Source of the DNA: Apus apus
Lineage: Eukaryota; Chordata; Aves; Apodiformes; Apodidae
Direction of reading: 5' to 3'
Length of the DNA: 64,000 bases
Assembly (NCBI RefSeq): GCF_020740795.1
Contig: NC_067312.1
Coordinates: forward strand, 54,579,905 to 54,643,904
The notes under the pieces were generated by a model, which saw only the letters and a program-made list of their open reading frames with translations, ran no database searches and had not been told where the DNA came from. Positions 1 to 9,189 of this stretch are shown here, one piece after another; the stretch's first letter is position 1; each line of letters starts with the position of its first letter. Position numbers and translations under genes: made by a program.

Positions 1-670
1 CAAAGAACAAAATCCAAAACAAAGAAGAGAGAATCTGAGTCCCATTAACTTTAAATTCATGTTGTTTAGATGAGGAGCTATGAGTAGTTTCATCAACTAC
101 ATTTTTATGACCCTTTGTGAGATTTTGTGATCCTACAGTTTGTCTTTGCAACTTTTCAACTTGCCCCATGAGTGTGCACTGAAGATCTACAAAAGATGGA
201 ATACAGGAAGAGATTACAACTGCCCAAGAACTAGGAGAAATAGCTCTTTCTTCCAAGTATCTTAAAAGTAAATTATTCTTCAGTGCTCCTCTTGCATAAA
301 GAAACCATCAACTGTCACAAATATGCAAAGCAGAATTTCTCCTTTAATTTTAATAGTGTATTAAATACTTTTTAAAGCTAGAGAGCATACTACTTTTTAA
401 AGCTAGAAGGAATCTCTCCTGAGCTTAGCAGAAGTTTGGCAACCATAAAGAGTAGAACTTCCTTCGTGTATGCATCACATTTGTTTCTAATAGGAACCTC
501 ATACCTATGCCACACAAATTGAACAATGTCCTTATCATTTTTTTCTGCTTTCCTGATATAATTCTTGCCAATCAAAGGATTTTTCCTACCATAATAGGTA
601 ATAAAAAAAGCTGTCCCTCTCAATCTGAATTAATTTAGTGTTTAAAGAAAATTATATTACAAGGCCTTAC

Positions 671-820
671 CTCCTGCATACTTTTTACCAGTTCTTCGTA
701 CTTATTCTCTTCAATTTTCAAGTTTTGCTTCTTGAGATCAAGGGCACTTTGTGCTTTAGTATTAACTCTCTGAATTTCTGAAAGTGCATCTTCCAGTGAA
801 CGGAGTGTACCATGAACTTC
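671..820 (-). CDS. SMC2: SMC2 coding exon 8 (coiled coil), last exon in window
   Basis: Codons 291-340 ([20 protein letters not shown] to LVKSMQE), with a GTAAGG donor. The next exon must lie left of base 1. Bases 1-670 look like intron, and I could not find a matching exon there. Confidence 0.95.
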
Positions 821-3800
821 CTACAACCAGAAAGAAAGGAAATTTAATTTAGCCTAAGAAACTGGTACAGTATTTGTAATATTTTTCTTCACAATCACAT
901 GTAGAAAATATAATTATCTAATCAAGCAGGCAGTTAGACTCCAATCCAAACAGATGAGAACATTGCTTCCTGCTCAAATCCAAACTAACTTGAAGCCACT
1001 TCTGAAGCCCCAAGCCATCCCATATTGTAGGACACTGTCTCTGTACAAAAGGTGCATTTAGGCATTCAAAGAACCTGTGGTCCATCCTGTATTTAACCAG
1101 ATTTACTGTTCCCAAAACCAAGGTCAGTACTGATTTTTGTTGAACAGGAGTTTTCTACTTGAAGTGTATTTTTTTGGAGGCATTAGCAAAAAGGGAGGAA
1201 AAAAACCTATCTCTGGCAAAACATCATTTAATGCACAGAGTAGTAACAGGAAGGCAAACAGTTTATATTCTTCAGTTATGACTCCTTTACAGTGATTGGA
1301 AACAAAGAATTTTGAAAAAAATGAAAAATTTCAATGAATGTCTTAGACAATGGTTAAGAATGACAATGAGCAGTGTATAATTTAAACAGCCCAACAAAAG
1401 AAGATAAAAATTGAAGGGTATATTATCTGTAAAAATAATTTCCTTCTCATAAAATTTCTTGTATTCAGAACTTCACAAGTATGACTCTGTGCTCACTTAC
1501 CTTATCCTTTTCCTTTTCCAGCTCTGCTATTTCTTCATTAAGTTGTTTCACCTTCTTTTCATTTTCTGCCCTTGATTCACAAAGCTTCTCTAAGTTAGCC
1601 TGCATTTCCCTTGATACTTCAGCAGAGGATACCTTTGTCTCCTCAGCCAGAAAAAACTGGTAAGCTATACAGAGGTGGCTTAAATGTTCTATTGCCCGTA
1701 CTACTTTCTGGTATTCTAGAAAAGATGATCGATCCTGAAATGACATAAATTTAAAAACTCAAAAATTTGATGGAAAAATAATATTAAGTAGGACTGTCAC
1801 GGACATTTTCTAAGCACTTCTAACATCATTGTTTGTAGATAAGGAAAGGATTTTCCATGTTAAGTAATATATTTGGTATTGTACACTGAAAGCCTCCATA
1901 GGAAAATCTTAGATAAAAATTTGTACAATTAATTGTACAGCAGAAATATTACTTGACACAAGGTGGGTATTTTTTAGAACTAAGGTATGTTTTTATCTTC
2001 TATTTATACGTAGGTTTTTTTTCTTCTACTTACATTCCCCCCTAGGATTTCCTGGAACTCCTGAATGTTACATTTTCTGTATTTCAGAGAACTGTATCAT
2101 AGAACCATAGAATGGGTTGGGTTGGAAGGGACCTTAAAGATCATCAGGTTCCAACCTCCCTGCATCAGCAGGGACTCCTCCCACTAGACCAGGTTGCTCT
2201 AAGCCCCATCCAACCTGGCCTTGAACACTTTCAGGAAGGGGACTTCCACAACTGCCCTGGGCAACATATGCCAGTGTTTCACCACCCTCATGGTGAAAAA
2301 AAAAAATTCTCCCTTAAAAGATTCTTCAAAGCTTGAAAACATGATATTGTTTCAGCCACCACATACAAATTCGGCATAGCTGAAAGTATTTTTTCAGTAC
2401 TTTAAGGATCCTGTAACTCTACTTTTTCCATACCTCTATCAGTTTCTGTAAAGTTGGAGTGATCTCTTCATCCAAGACCTGAAAACACCAAATAGAATCT
2501 TTATATAAAGATTTTTAAAACTCTTACACTTCTAAGGATAAATACCTAGTTCCAGGTGCAGAAATGAAATATTCTACAAGGTAAGGACCACACAACACAT
2601 TCAGTTGTCTTTAATAAGTATAAAAGAAGCTATACTTTCCAACTTGTAGTACCATTTGAATTTCTCTTAGTTTGGCTTCCTTCTTTTCTATTGTTTTCTG
2701 GACAGCTGTTTTCTTGCATTCATACATCCTAGTACCAGCTGCTTCTTCAATCATAGCTAAAATCTAAAATAAAGCAATGCAACAAAATTTGTATGTTCCC
2801 CTTATGTTATTAGATAAGTTCAACACAGAATGGAGTTCAACATTTCAGCTCCCTCAGATACCTTTTTATCCCTACTCCCTGCCCCAATATTTATTTCTGT
2901 TATTCAAAACAAATCTGTAAAACTTCAGACAAAAAACTCCCACAACTTTCGTACCTCTGGTGGCTTCATATTTAGAATTTTGGTAATTCGTCCCTGGTGA
3001 CAGAAAGATGAAAAAAGAACGGTCATTGTGTACCTTGCAGTACTAAAAAAACAAATAAAACCAAAACTACTAACCCAAACCCGCCCACTTATCTGTATAA
3101 TTTTTATTATAAGCTCAAACATTTTTTTTTATTTTTTGGCTAACCTATTTTACTCAATTGTTGTTAGTCACTTTTTCAGGGAGTAAGCTTGAAATGGCCC
3201 CTATATCTTAAGCTCACCCTCCACATTCCTGATTACACCTTGAAGGAGTATTGTGTGCATTTTGTTCTAGTCTTACCAGGTTGCTGATGTTGAATAAGCT
3301 CTTGATCAGAAACCAGCTTTTTTGGAGATTTAGCTCACATGTAACTAGGGGGAAGAAGAGTATGTGCAAAATTGCCCTTCTCTTCCTACCCTGCAGCCTG
3401 GGACAGTTCCATTTGAAACTGTAAATCCTGGTCTGGTTTATTATTCCTTGCAAACGTTTCAGGAATTTGTCTAGTCCCTCTGTTGATGTTTATAAGGGTC
3501 TTCTCTATTGGTCAGCTCTATCCTTTGTTAATTGTGACTTAAGAGAGCAGGTATATCAACTTTATTCAAAATTTTGTCTAACTTGGAACACACATAATAG
3601 GAAAGAAAATATCTGGGGTTTTTGTTTAGCACAATAATAAAAGCAACACCTATTTGTTAAAGGGAAAAAGGGAAATAAAATAGGAATATGTTTTAGAAAA
3701 ACTTTGATACATGTGTTTTAGGGTGAAACTGCTGTAATGGAAAACTTAACTACTAAGTTAAGAAGTTGCTTTCCTCCGATTAGGAAATCACATGTTCCCC

Positions 3801-5811
3801 CAGTATCTATCCTCCTCAAGTTTAGTGCAACTTCATAGAATCATAGAAAGGTTTGGGTTTGGAAGGGACCTGTTAAAGATAATCTAATTCCAACTGCCTG
3901 CATGGGCTAGGACACCTGCCACTAGACCACATTGCTCCAAGTCCCATCCAACTTGAACTTGAACACTTCCAGGGAGGGGGCATCCAAAGCATCTATTCTT
4001 TTTGGATTTTATAAAGATGTGCACAATACCTGCATGATGAGGAAGTGAGGGTTATTGACATTGAGACCAACAGAACAGAAGAGATCCTGCACACGAGTAT
4101 TGGTAGCATTCACACCATTGATCAGATACTTATTTCTACCTCCAATGACAATCTGGAGAAGGAAAAGAAACAAGAAACAACTTTAGGTGATTAGAAATAG
4201 ACTTGACAGCATAACATGAACTGCAGTAAAGAATAAAAAATCTGAGCAAATCCCATATATTGTATCTTTGCGTACACATACATATGCATACGATATAGAA
4301 TATCAAATATTTGGTCTGAAGAGACACTTAAAATACCTAAATAAAACATAAGATCAGTCACTGAGGGCAATATTGACAAGAAAATTTCAGAACTCCACGA
4401 TCTGTTACATTTTCCTTTTTTTTTTTTAAGTGGGGAGAAATCTTTATAAAAAAGATAAAGGTTCCTTTGTTCTTGGAGACCTAATGTCTCACAGTTCAAA
4501 CATCAAGAGGAAAATACACAAGCAGAAGAAAAAGCCACTAAACAGAAAATGATTACTTGCTTTAGGAACATTATTTCCTTATTATTATGTTTCTGTTCAA
4601 GTCTGTAGAAAATGTTATTGATATAATACATTTAACAACATTAATTTTCGAAGTAATTAGGTTTTTTTCTACAGTTTGTGTTACTAACTACACTGTAGAA
4701 GCGTTGTCTCAATTGCAAAAACTCGGACTTTAAAAATTAGGGTTTTTTCCCCTCAAAAAGTGACTGTTGAGCATGGTAAAAATCTATGTACGCTGCTAAG
4801 CAATTTAGATATTAAAAACTCACCTGCCTAGTGATGGTGATCTCATCATTAGCTTCAAAACCGAGAGGGCTCATTTTCTTGTCAGAATTATCAAAGGTAA
4901 TAGACACAGATGCTCTAGTAATTCCAGCCTGCCCATTTTTATAAACTAGGTCATGCAAGTTGGAAGCTCTAACCTAAATCCATGGAACAGATAAATACAT
5001 TTTTTTAAAGAAATTCATTACACAGCTTCAATGCCCTACTGTATGTTTTTGAGAAAAGGATGAAAAAAATGCAGATCTGGCTGTACACTTAAAGAATTCC
5101 TGTGGAATTTCTCTACAATTACATGGTTGGGGGGCACGCACCAAAAAAATCTCTGAAGACAGATTCAAACTGATGTCACAGGATACATTTTTTTTTTGTG
5201 TAACAGCAAGGTGATGTATCATCTATTAAATACCAGGCATTGTACAAAAAGCAACTTCTTTTTTTTTTTTCTGATGTTGGCCAAATTTTAAGACCCAATC
5301 ACAAAGTGAAGAAGTTTATGACAAATAAACAGGTTAGTACCTTTAGCTGCAAAATATCTTCAACTTAATGCTGCTACCTTTTAAGTGAGTATTTTCAGTT
5401 TAAGATATAAAAAATGCATACTTTGAGCTACTGTAGTATACTGATGAAACTGTAATTCAATCTTAATGAAAAATCAGCAAGAATGGCAGAGACCCAGTTT
5501 TATGTAATGAAAAATCCCAATAAATGAGCTTTTTTTTGACAGAAGGACCTGTTTGGGTCTTCCATTGGAGATTACTCAAGAAAGTTATACGAAGTGTTGC
5601 TGACAGAAGAAAGACCCTTATTAAATGCACCCTCTCTCTTTACCTGTGTCAGATTGGTGATTCCCAACAGGAAACAGATTGAGTCCAAGATATTAGACTT
5701 GCCACTACCATTCAAACCAGTAATAGCATTGAATAACGGGTCAAAGTCACGAACTTCTGTCCTCTGAGCATAGGATTTAAAGCCTTCAAGGACAATTGAC
5801 TTAATGTACAT
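671..5811 (-). CDS. SMC2: SMC2, condensin core ATPase, 5' part of gene (8 coding exons, continues beyond base 1)
   Basis: Structural maintenance of chromosomes 2 pairs with SMC4 in condensin I and II and drives mitotic chromosome compaction in the nucleus. Joining eight minus-strand exons (5644-5811, 4824-4973, 4030-4152, 2955-2993, 2653-2763, 2434-2478, 1501-1734, 671-820) gives an unbroken reading frame of 340 residues. Every junction is in phase 0 with AG/GT borders. It starts [20 protein letters not shown] and carries the Walker A motif GLNGSGKSN (residues 32-40) and the Q-loop FLIMQGRI (about 143-150). An Arg/Lys/Glu-rich coiled-coil start follows (from about residue 165). Family members are about 1,190-1,200 residues, so roughly 70 percent, including the hinge, the return coil, the signature motif and Walker B, lies outside the window. 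I see no stop or frameshift. Identity is very secure from recognised family sequence. Confidence 0.97.
1501..1734 (-). CDS. SMC2: SMC2 coding exon 7 (coiled coil)
   Basis: Codons 213-290 ([20 protein letters not shown] to ELEKEKDK). It is rich in Glu, Lys and Leu heptads, as expected for the first coiled-coil arm. The donor is GTAAGT. Confidence 0.96.
2095..2330 (-). mobile_element. CR1 LINE 3' fragment in SMC2 intron
   Basis: On the plus strand this reads as an ATAGAACCATAGAAT tail, GGAAGGGACCTTAAAGATC, and then the diverged end of CR1 ORF2. That order means the element lies in minus orientation. It is 5' truncated at about 2330. Confidence 0.9.
2434..2478 (-). CDS. SMC2: SMC2 coding exon 6 (45 nt)
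   Basis: Codons 198-212, [15 protein letters not shown]. It has a TTTTCAG acceptor and a GTATGG donor. A CR1 fragment lies about 100 nt away in the next intron. Confidence 0.95.
2653..2763 (-). CDS. SMC2: SMC2 coding exon 5
   Basis: Codons 161-197 ([15 protein letters not shown] to LREIQM). It holds the strongly conserved [10 protein letters not shown] segment at the base of the coiled coil. Confidence 0.96.
2955..2993 (-). CDS. SMC2: SMC2 coding exon 4 (39-nt microexon)
   Basis: Codons 148-160, [13 protein letters not shown]. This is a 13-codon exon with a CCAG acceptor and a GTACGA donor, and it continues the ATPase head directly after the Q-loop. Confidence 0.95.
3833..3993 (-). mobile_element. 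CR1 LINE 3' fragment in SMC2 intron
   Basis: TCATAGAATCATAGAAAGG is followed by GGAAGGGACC and the usual CR1 3' region, minus orientation, about 160 bp and 5' truncated. It stops about 40 bp from SMC2 coding exon 3 (4030). Confidence 0.88.
4030..4152 (-). CDS. SMC2: SMC2 coding exon 3 (Q-loop start)
   Basis: Codons 107-147 ([16 protein letters not shown] to NPHFLIMQ). The Q-loop glutamine falls at the 3' edge of the exon, just before a GTATTG donor. Confidence 0.96.
4824..4973 (-). CDS. SMC2: SMC2 coding exon 2
   Basis: Codons 57-106 ([15 protein letters not shown] to DEITITRQ). It has an AG acceptor and a GTGAGT donor and lies in the N-terminal ATPase lobe. Confidence 0.96.
5644..5811 (-). 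CDS. SMC2: SMC2 first coding exon (Walker A)
   Basis: Contains the ATG (5809-5811) and codons 1-56, ending NLTQ before a GTAAAG donor. GLNGSGKSN is the ATP-binding P-loop. Upstream on the minus strand, a CCAG acceptor at about 5864-5867 implies that the exon begins at about 5863, with some 52 nt of 5' UTR, and that a separate noncoding first exon lies in the CpG island. Confidence 0.96.
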
Positions 5812-6466
5812 CTTCTCTATGTCCCTCAGACACCAGGCAGTGCTGGTGAACGAAGAAAGGTATCTGGATTGATCCTACGTATTTCAAATAAGAAGAAAAA
5901 GAAAGGAATCATACTGCATGCTTAACAAACAGCTAAATGTGTGAGAAAATGGAAAAAAAACACGTCTCTCACAATAAAAAGATTAGGCACATACAAATAA
6001 TCAGAAAATTCTAAGTAGACCGCAGATCCAGGAAGCATCCCAACAATTACTTGTACTTCAGCGTTTTCAAGCGACGCGAATTGGCACAAGGCTCCTCACA
6101 ACCCTGCTTCCTCACACAGCTGGCCTTCAGACAGCGAAGGCACAAGGAAGGCCCAGATCTTTCAGAACCCGGCGGCAGGGGAGTCTCTCTTTTCAGCCTG
6201 CAGACCTGCTACCTCCTCAGCCCCACAGCACCGGAGGCCTGACCCCCGGCAACACCAAAGCCTCGGCGCTGTCAGCACAGCCCCGCCGCTGCCCCTGCCG
6301 CCGCCGCCGCGCGGCTCTCCCCGTTTTCTCGCTTATGGCGCCGAGCGTGCCCCTGCCAAGCGAGGCCTCCCCTGCCCGCTCCGCTGCCGGAGCGAGCCAG
6401 GCCCTTCGTGCCGCCACTGCCAGCCGCCCCCTCCCCGGCCCCGCTGCCTCGGCCCGGCCCCGGCAG

Positions 6467-6514
6467 CCCCGGTACCGCCCAGCCCCGGTACCTCCCAGCC
6501 CCGGTACCTCGCCC
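6467..6514. repeat. Three tandem 16-bp units with GGTACC cores
   Basis: Units CCCCGGTACCGCCCAG, CCCCGGTACCTCCCAG and CCCCGGTACCTCGCCC run head to tail. Read on the minus strand, two of them present GAG|GTACCG, a plausible splice donor for the SMC2 leader exon. Confidence 0.85.
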
Positions 6515-6832
6515 GGCCGCGCTCCCGGCCGCCCGCAAGAATCGAATTTAGGCGCCTCGGCCACGACCGTTAAGAGGCGGTGCCTGCTGGGGCTGCCCCG
6601 CGCTGCCTGCCTCAGGCGGCCGAGTTCCTCCCTGCCTGGCGAGAGACGGGAAGGACTAGGTCGGCTCCTCGCGCCTTCTCCGAGGAGGAGGGAGCAGATC
6701 CATGAGGCGGCGTCCCGGCTGGGGGGGCTCGGCGGGCACCCTCAGGTCAGGCGATCGCCGCAGACAGCGGCGCGCAGGTGGGAAAGGCCCCGCGCGGCCC
6801 GTCCGGCGGGGCGGGGCCGGCGGGGAAGGTGA

Positions 6833-6885
6833 GAAATGGCGGGTCCCGCTCGGTGGGGCGGGGGCGGAAATGGCGGGTCCCGCTC
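6833..6885 (+). repeat. Two perfect 19-bp direct repeats with YY1-like core
   Basis: GAAATGGCGGGTCCCGCTC occurs at 6833-6851 and 6867-6885 (34-bp period), separated by GC-box sequence. AAATGGCGG matches the core of the YY1 motif, which in promoters usually sits just downstream of the start site in transcript orientation. Here it is plus-oriented. Confidence 0.8.
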
Positions 6886-7576
6886 CGGGAGGGGGGGAGG
6901 CTGCAGCTGTGGCACAGGCCCCGAGAGAGGAGACATGGGGTGGGCGAGAGGGCACTTGGGCGTTAGCGGAGAGCTGCCCGGCGGGGCTGCCCAGCTTGGG
7001 GGCTTCTGTTGGGCTGTCTGGCCGTGCTTCGAGCGGTTCCCGTTCACGCAGAGCGAAGAGAACCGATTCAAAATCTACGAGTCATTGCAGTAGCTGTAGT
7101 TGTCCAGTACGGCATTGGTCAAGTGGAAAAGGAAAGTCAGCTGAATGTTTTTTTGCTTTAGTTATGCTGTAAAAATACAACGATCCAAGAGGGTTTCTGT
7201 GTTGTGCTGCCCGCTGGGCGCTGGTGTTGCCGCTGGAGCCGGGACAGCTGCTGTAGCACTGCTTGTACTGAACGACTTAGTTTATAGTCTGAGGTTATTT
7301 TCATAATTTGAAATAATTCGTGCTGCAGGTCTGCATTACAGAGAACATTTTGTATGCCTGCTTGCTTCAGGAATGACATTGGATGCAGCTTGATCTAAGA
7401 CGTTACTGTGACAGCACTGCAGCTGGAGGCACAGTGGCCAGGAAGCACTTTATGTGCTGTCCTGTTCATTTGCTAACATCTGGGTACCATAGTGAGAAAA
7501 GACATTTTAAAGTATGGGGGAGACTCTGACACCATGTGACTATAAAGCCATCACTAAAAGCCACTTCTTACTTTAA

Positions 7577-8064
7577 GAGTCATAGAACATGGGGTTGGAA
7601 GGGACCTTTAAAGGTCATCTAGTTCAGCCCCCCTGCAGTGCACAGGGACCTTTTTAACCAGAACAGATTGCTTCGAGCCTGGTCAAGCCTGACCTTGGCT
7701 GTTTCCAGGGATGGGGCCTCCACCTCCTCTCTGGGTAACCTGTTCCAGCGCTTCACCACCCTCCTAGTGAAGAACTTCTTCCTAATGTCTGATCTAAATC
7801 TACCCTGCTCTAGTTTAAGGCCATTGCCCATTGTCCTTTCACTACATGCCCTTGTAGAAAGTCCCTCCCCTGCTTCCTGTAAGTCTTTCATGTACTGGAA
7901 GGATCTCCCCAGAGTCTTCTCTCCAGGCTCAACAACCCCAGCCCCCTCAGCCTGTCTTTGTAGGAGAGGGCCTCCCACCCTCTGATCATTTTTCTGGCCC
8001 TTCTCTGGGCTTGTTCTAACAATGTCCCTCTTGTGTTGAGGGCTCCAGAACTGGACACAGTACA
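7577..8064 (-). mobile_element. CR1 LINE, C-terminal part of ORF2 plus 3' tail
   Basis: Minus orientation. The plus strand starts TCATAGAACATGGGGTTGG, then GGAAGGGACCTTTAAAGG. The minus strand encodes a recognisable CR1 ORF2 end (VVKRWNRLPREEVEAPSLE) with frameshifts. The right edge abuts a retroviral LTR at about 8064, where the expected continuation of CR1 is replaced. Confidence 0.88.
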
Positions 8065-8065
8065 C

Positions 8066-8980
8066 AGTGGGTGTCCAGAAGGGGCAAGATAGCAGACGAG
8101 ATGTAGTTGCACAGAACAAGATTTATTGCAAACAGTACCAGGGTCTTAACTGTTCAAACTTAAAGGCACAAGCACAATCAAATTATGGGGAAACTGAGAG
8201 ATCGAAACAGCACGTTGAAGCTATATTGGAAAAGGTATCTTAATAAAATGTACCACTAACAGTCAAGTCAATCAATACAGGTTAAATTTAAATCTTAACA
8301 ACCTACTTATTACCAAATTTTATACTAGATCTAGAACACTAATCACTGACTTTGAAAGGATCCTAAAAATCTAAACTAAATGGTGAAAGATTGCGTAATG
8401 GCAAATTAACTAATAAAGACAACAAGGGAGTTAGTATCTCTCACCCTTGCTCGGCTACAGCTGGGTGTCCCTTTGGTCCTTGATCATTAGTCTCTCTGGC
8501 AGTCTTCCCAGCTGGAAAGGAGAAGGTCCAGCACTCCTGCTGGGAAAGTGTATGGGAGTCTCTCTGATCAAAGATGGGACCAGGCATTTATAGAATAATG
8601 TGGATTGACTGCTCCTGTTAAACTATTTAGCCATACCTCCAAAATTGGATAATAAAAGGAAAACGGAGGAAAAACCCAAGAAAGCGCCTTCCTTACCAGG
8701 CAAACTCTTTTGTTTGTCTCTTTGTTCTTAATTTTATCTCCATTTTGGGCCTAGTTATGGCCAGGCTGGGCTTCATGTTCTTCAACACTGGAGAGCAACT
8801 GGTGTTACGAACATCAACTTGGCCCACTGTTTGAACTTTCAAAACTGTTACCAGCTCAGAGCCAGCTAGGCCCTTTCCTTTCCACTCCAGGCCTGGGCCT
8901 GTGAAAGTGAGAGATAAAAGCAATTGAATCATAGAGGGAAACTGAGGCATGCATATTGAGAGATGGTGCATCCTGGTACA
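8066..8980 (-). mobile_element. Endogenous retrovirus 3' LTR (edges approximate)
   Basis: On the minus strand the proposed LTR begins TGTACCAGGATGC, directly after a purine-rich stretch (CACAGGGTGGAA, plus 8981-8992) that fits a polypurine tract. It has a TATA-like element (plus ATTTATA, 8586-8592) and AATAAA (plus TTTATT, 8122-8127), and ends near ...GGACACCCA. It lies immediately 3' of a decayed env, as a 3' LTR should. No matching 5' LTR was found, so exact ends and family are inferred. Confidence 0.6.
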
Positions 8981-9189
8981 TTCCACCCTGTGACCCTGTC
9001 AATCACTTTACCTCATGAAGTGGTAATGCACGTATGTCTTGCCTCCATACCATAAAAGTGTCCCTCATTTATTTAAATGCATCAGAAATATGTTTTAAAA
9101 CTGTGCGAGAAAACCCATGCCTGTATGTTGGTATTAACTGAAATTAAATCATATTAGATATGGTGAGAGATATTAATCCTCTTGTTTTA

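Larger units (their letters stand above)
6140..6960. promoter_or_regulatory. CpG island, SMC2 promoter and possible bidirectional promoter
   Basis: An abrupt change from AT-rich DNA to a dense CpG and GC-box region begins about 300 bp upstream of the SMC2 start codon. Housekeeping and cell-cycle genes usually start in such islands. It must hold the SMC2 noncoding first exon, but I cannot fix its edges. It is also the only CpG island before PTGR1 on the plus strand, and a strong plus-strand donor (AAG|GTGAGA, junction 6828/6829) lies in it. Long open frames on both strands here are a by-product of stop-poor GC-rich sequence. Confidence 0.75.

Noticed and set aside
1-660. Further SMC2 exon left of 671
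   Set aside because: I looked for the conserved continuation of the coiled coil on the minus strand and did not find it; the sequence looks intronic.
6217-7172. Open frames of 85-165 codons across the SMC2 CpG island
   Set aside because: Stop-poor GC-rich sequence. They overlap on both strands without family similarity.
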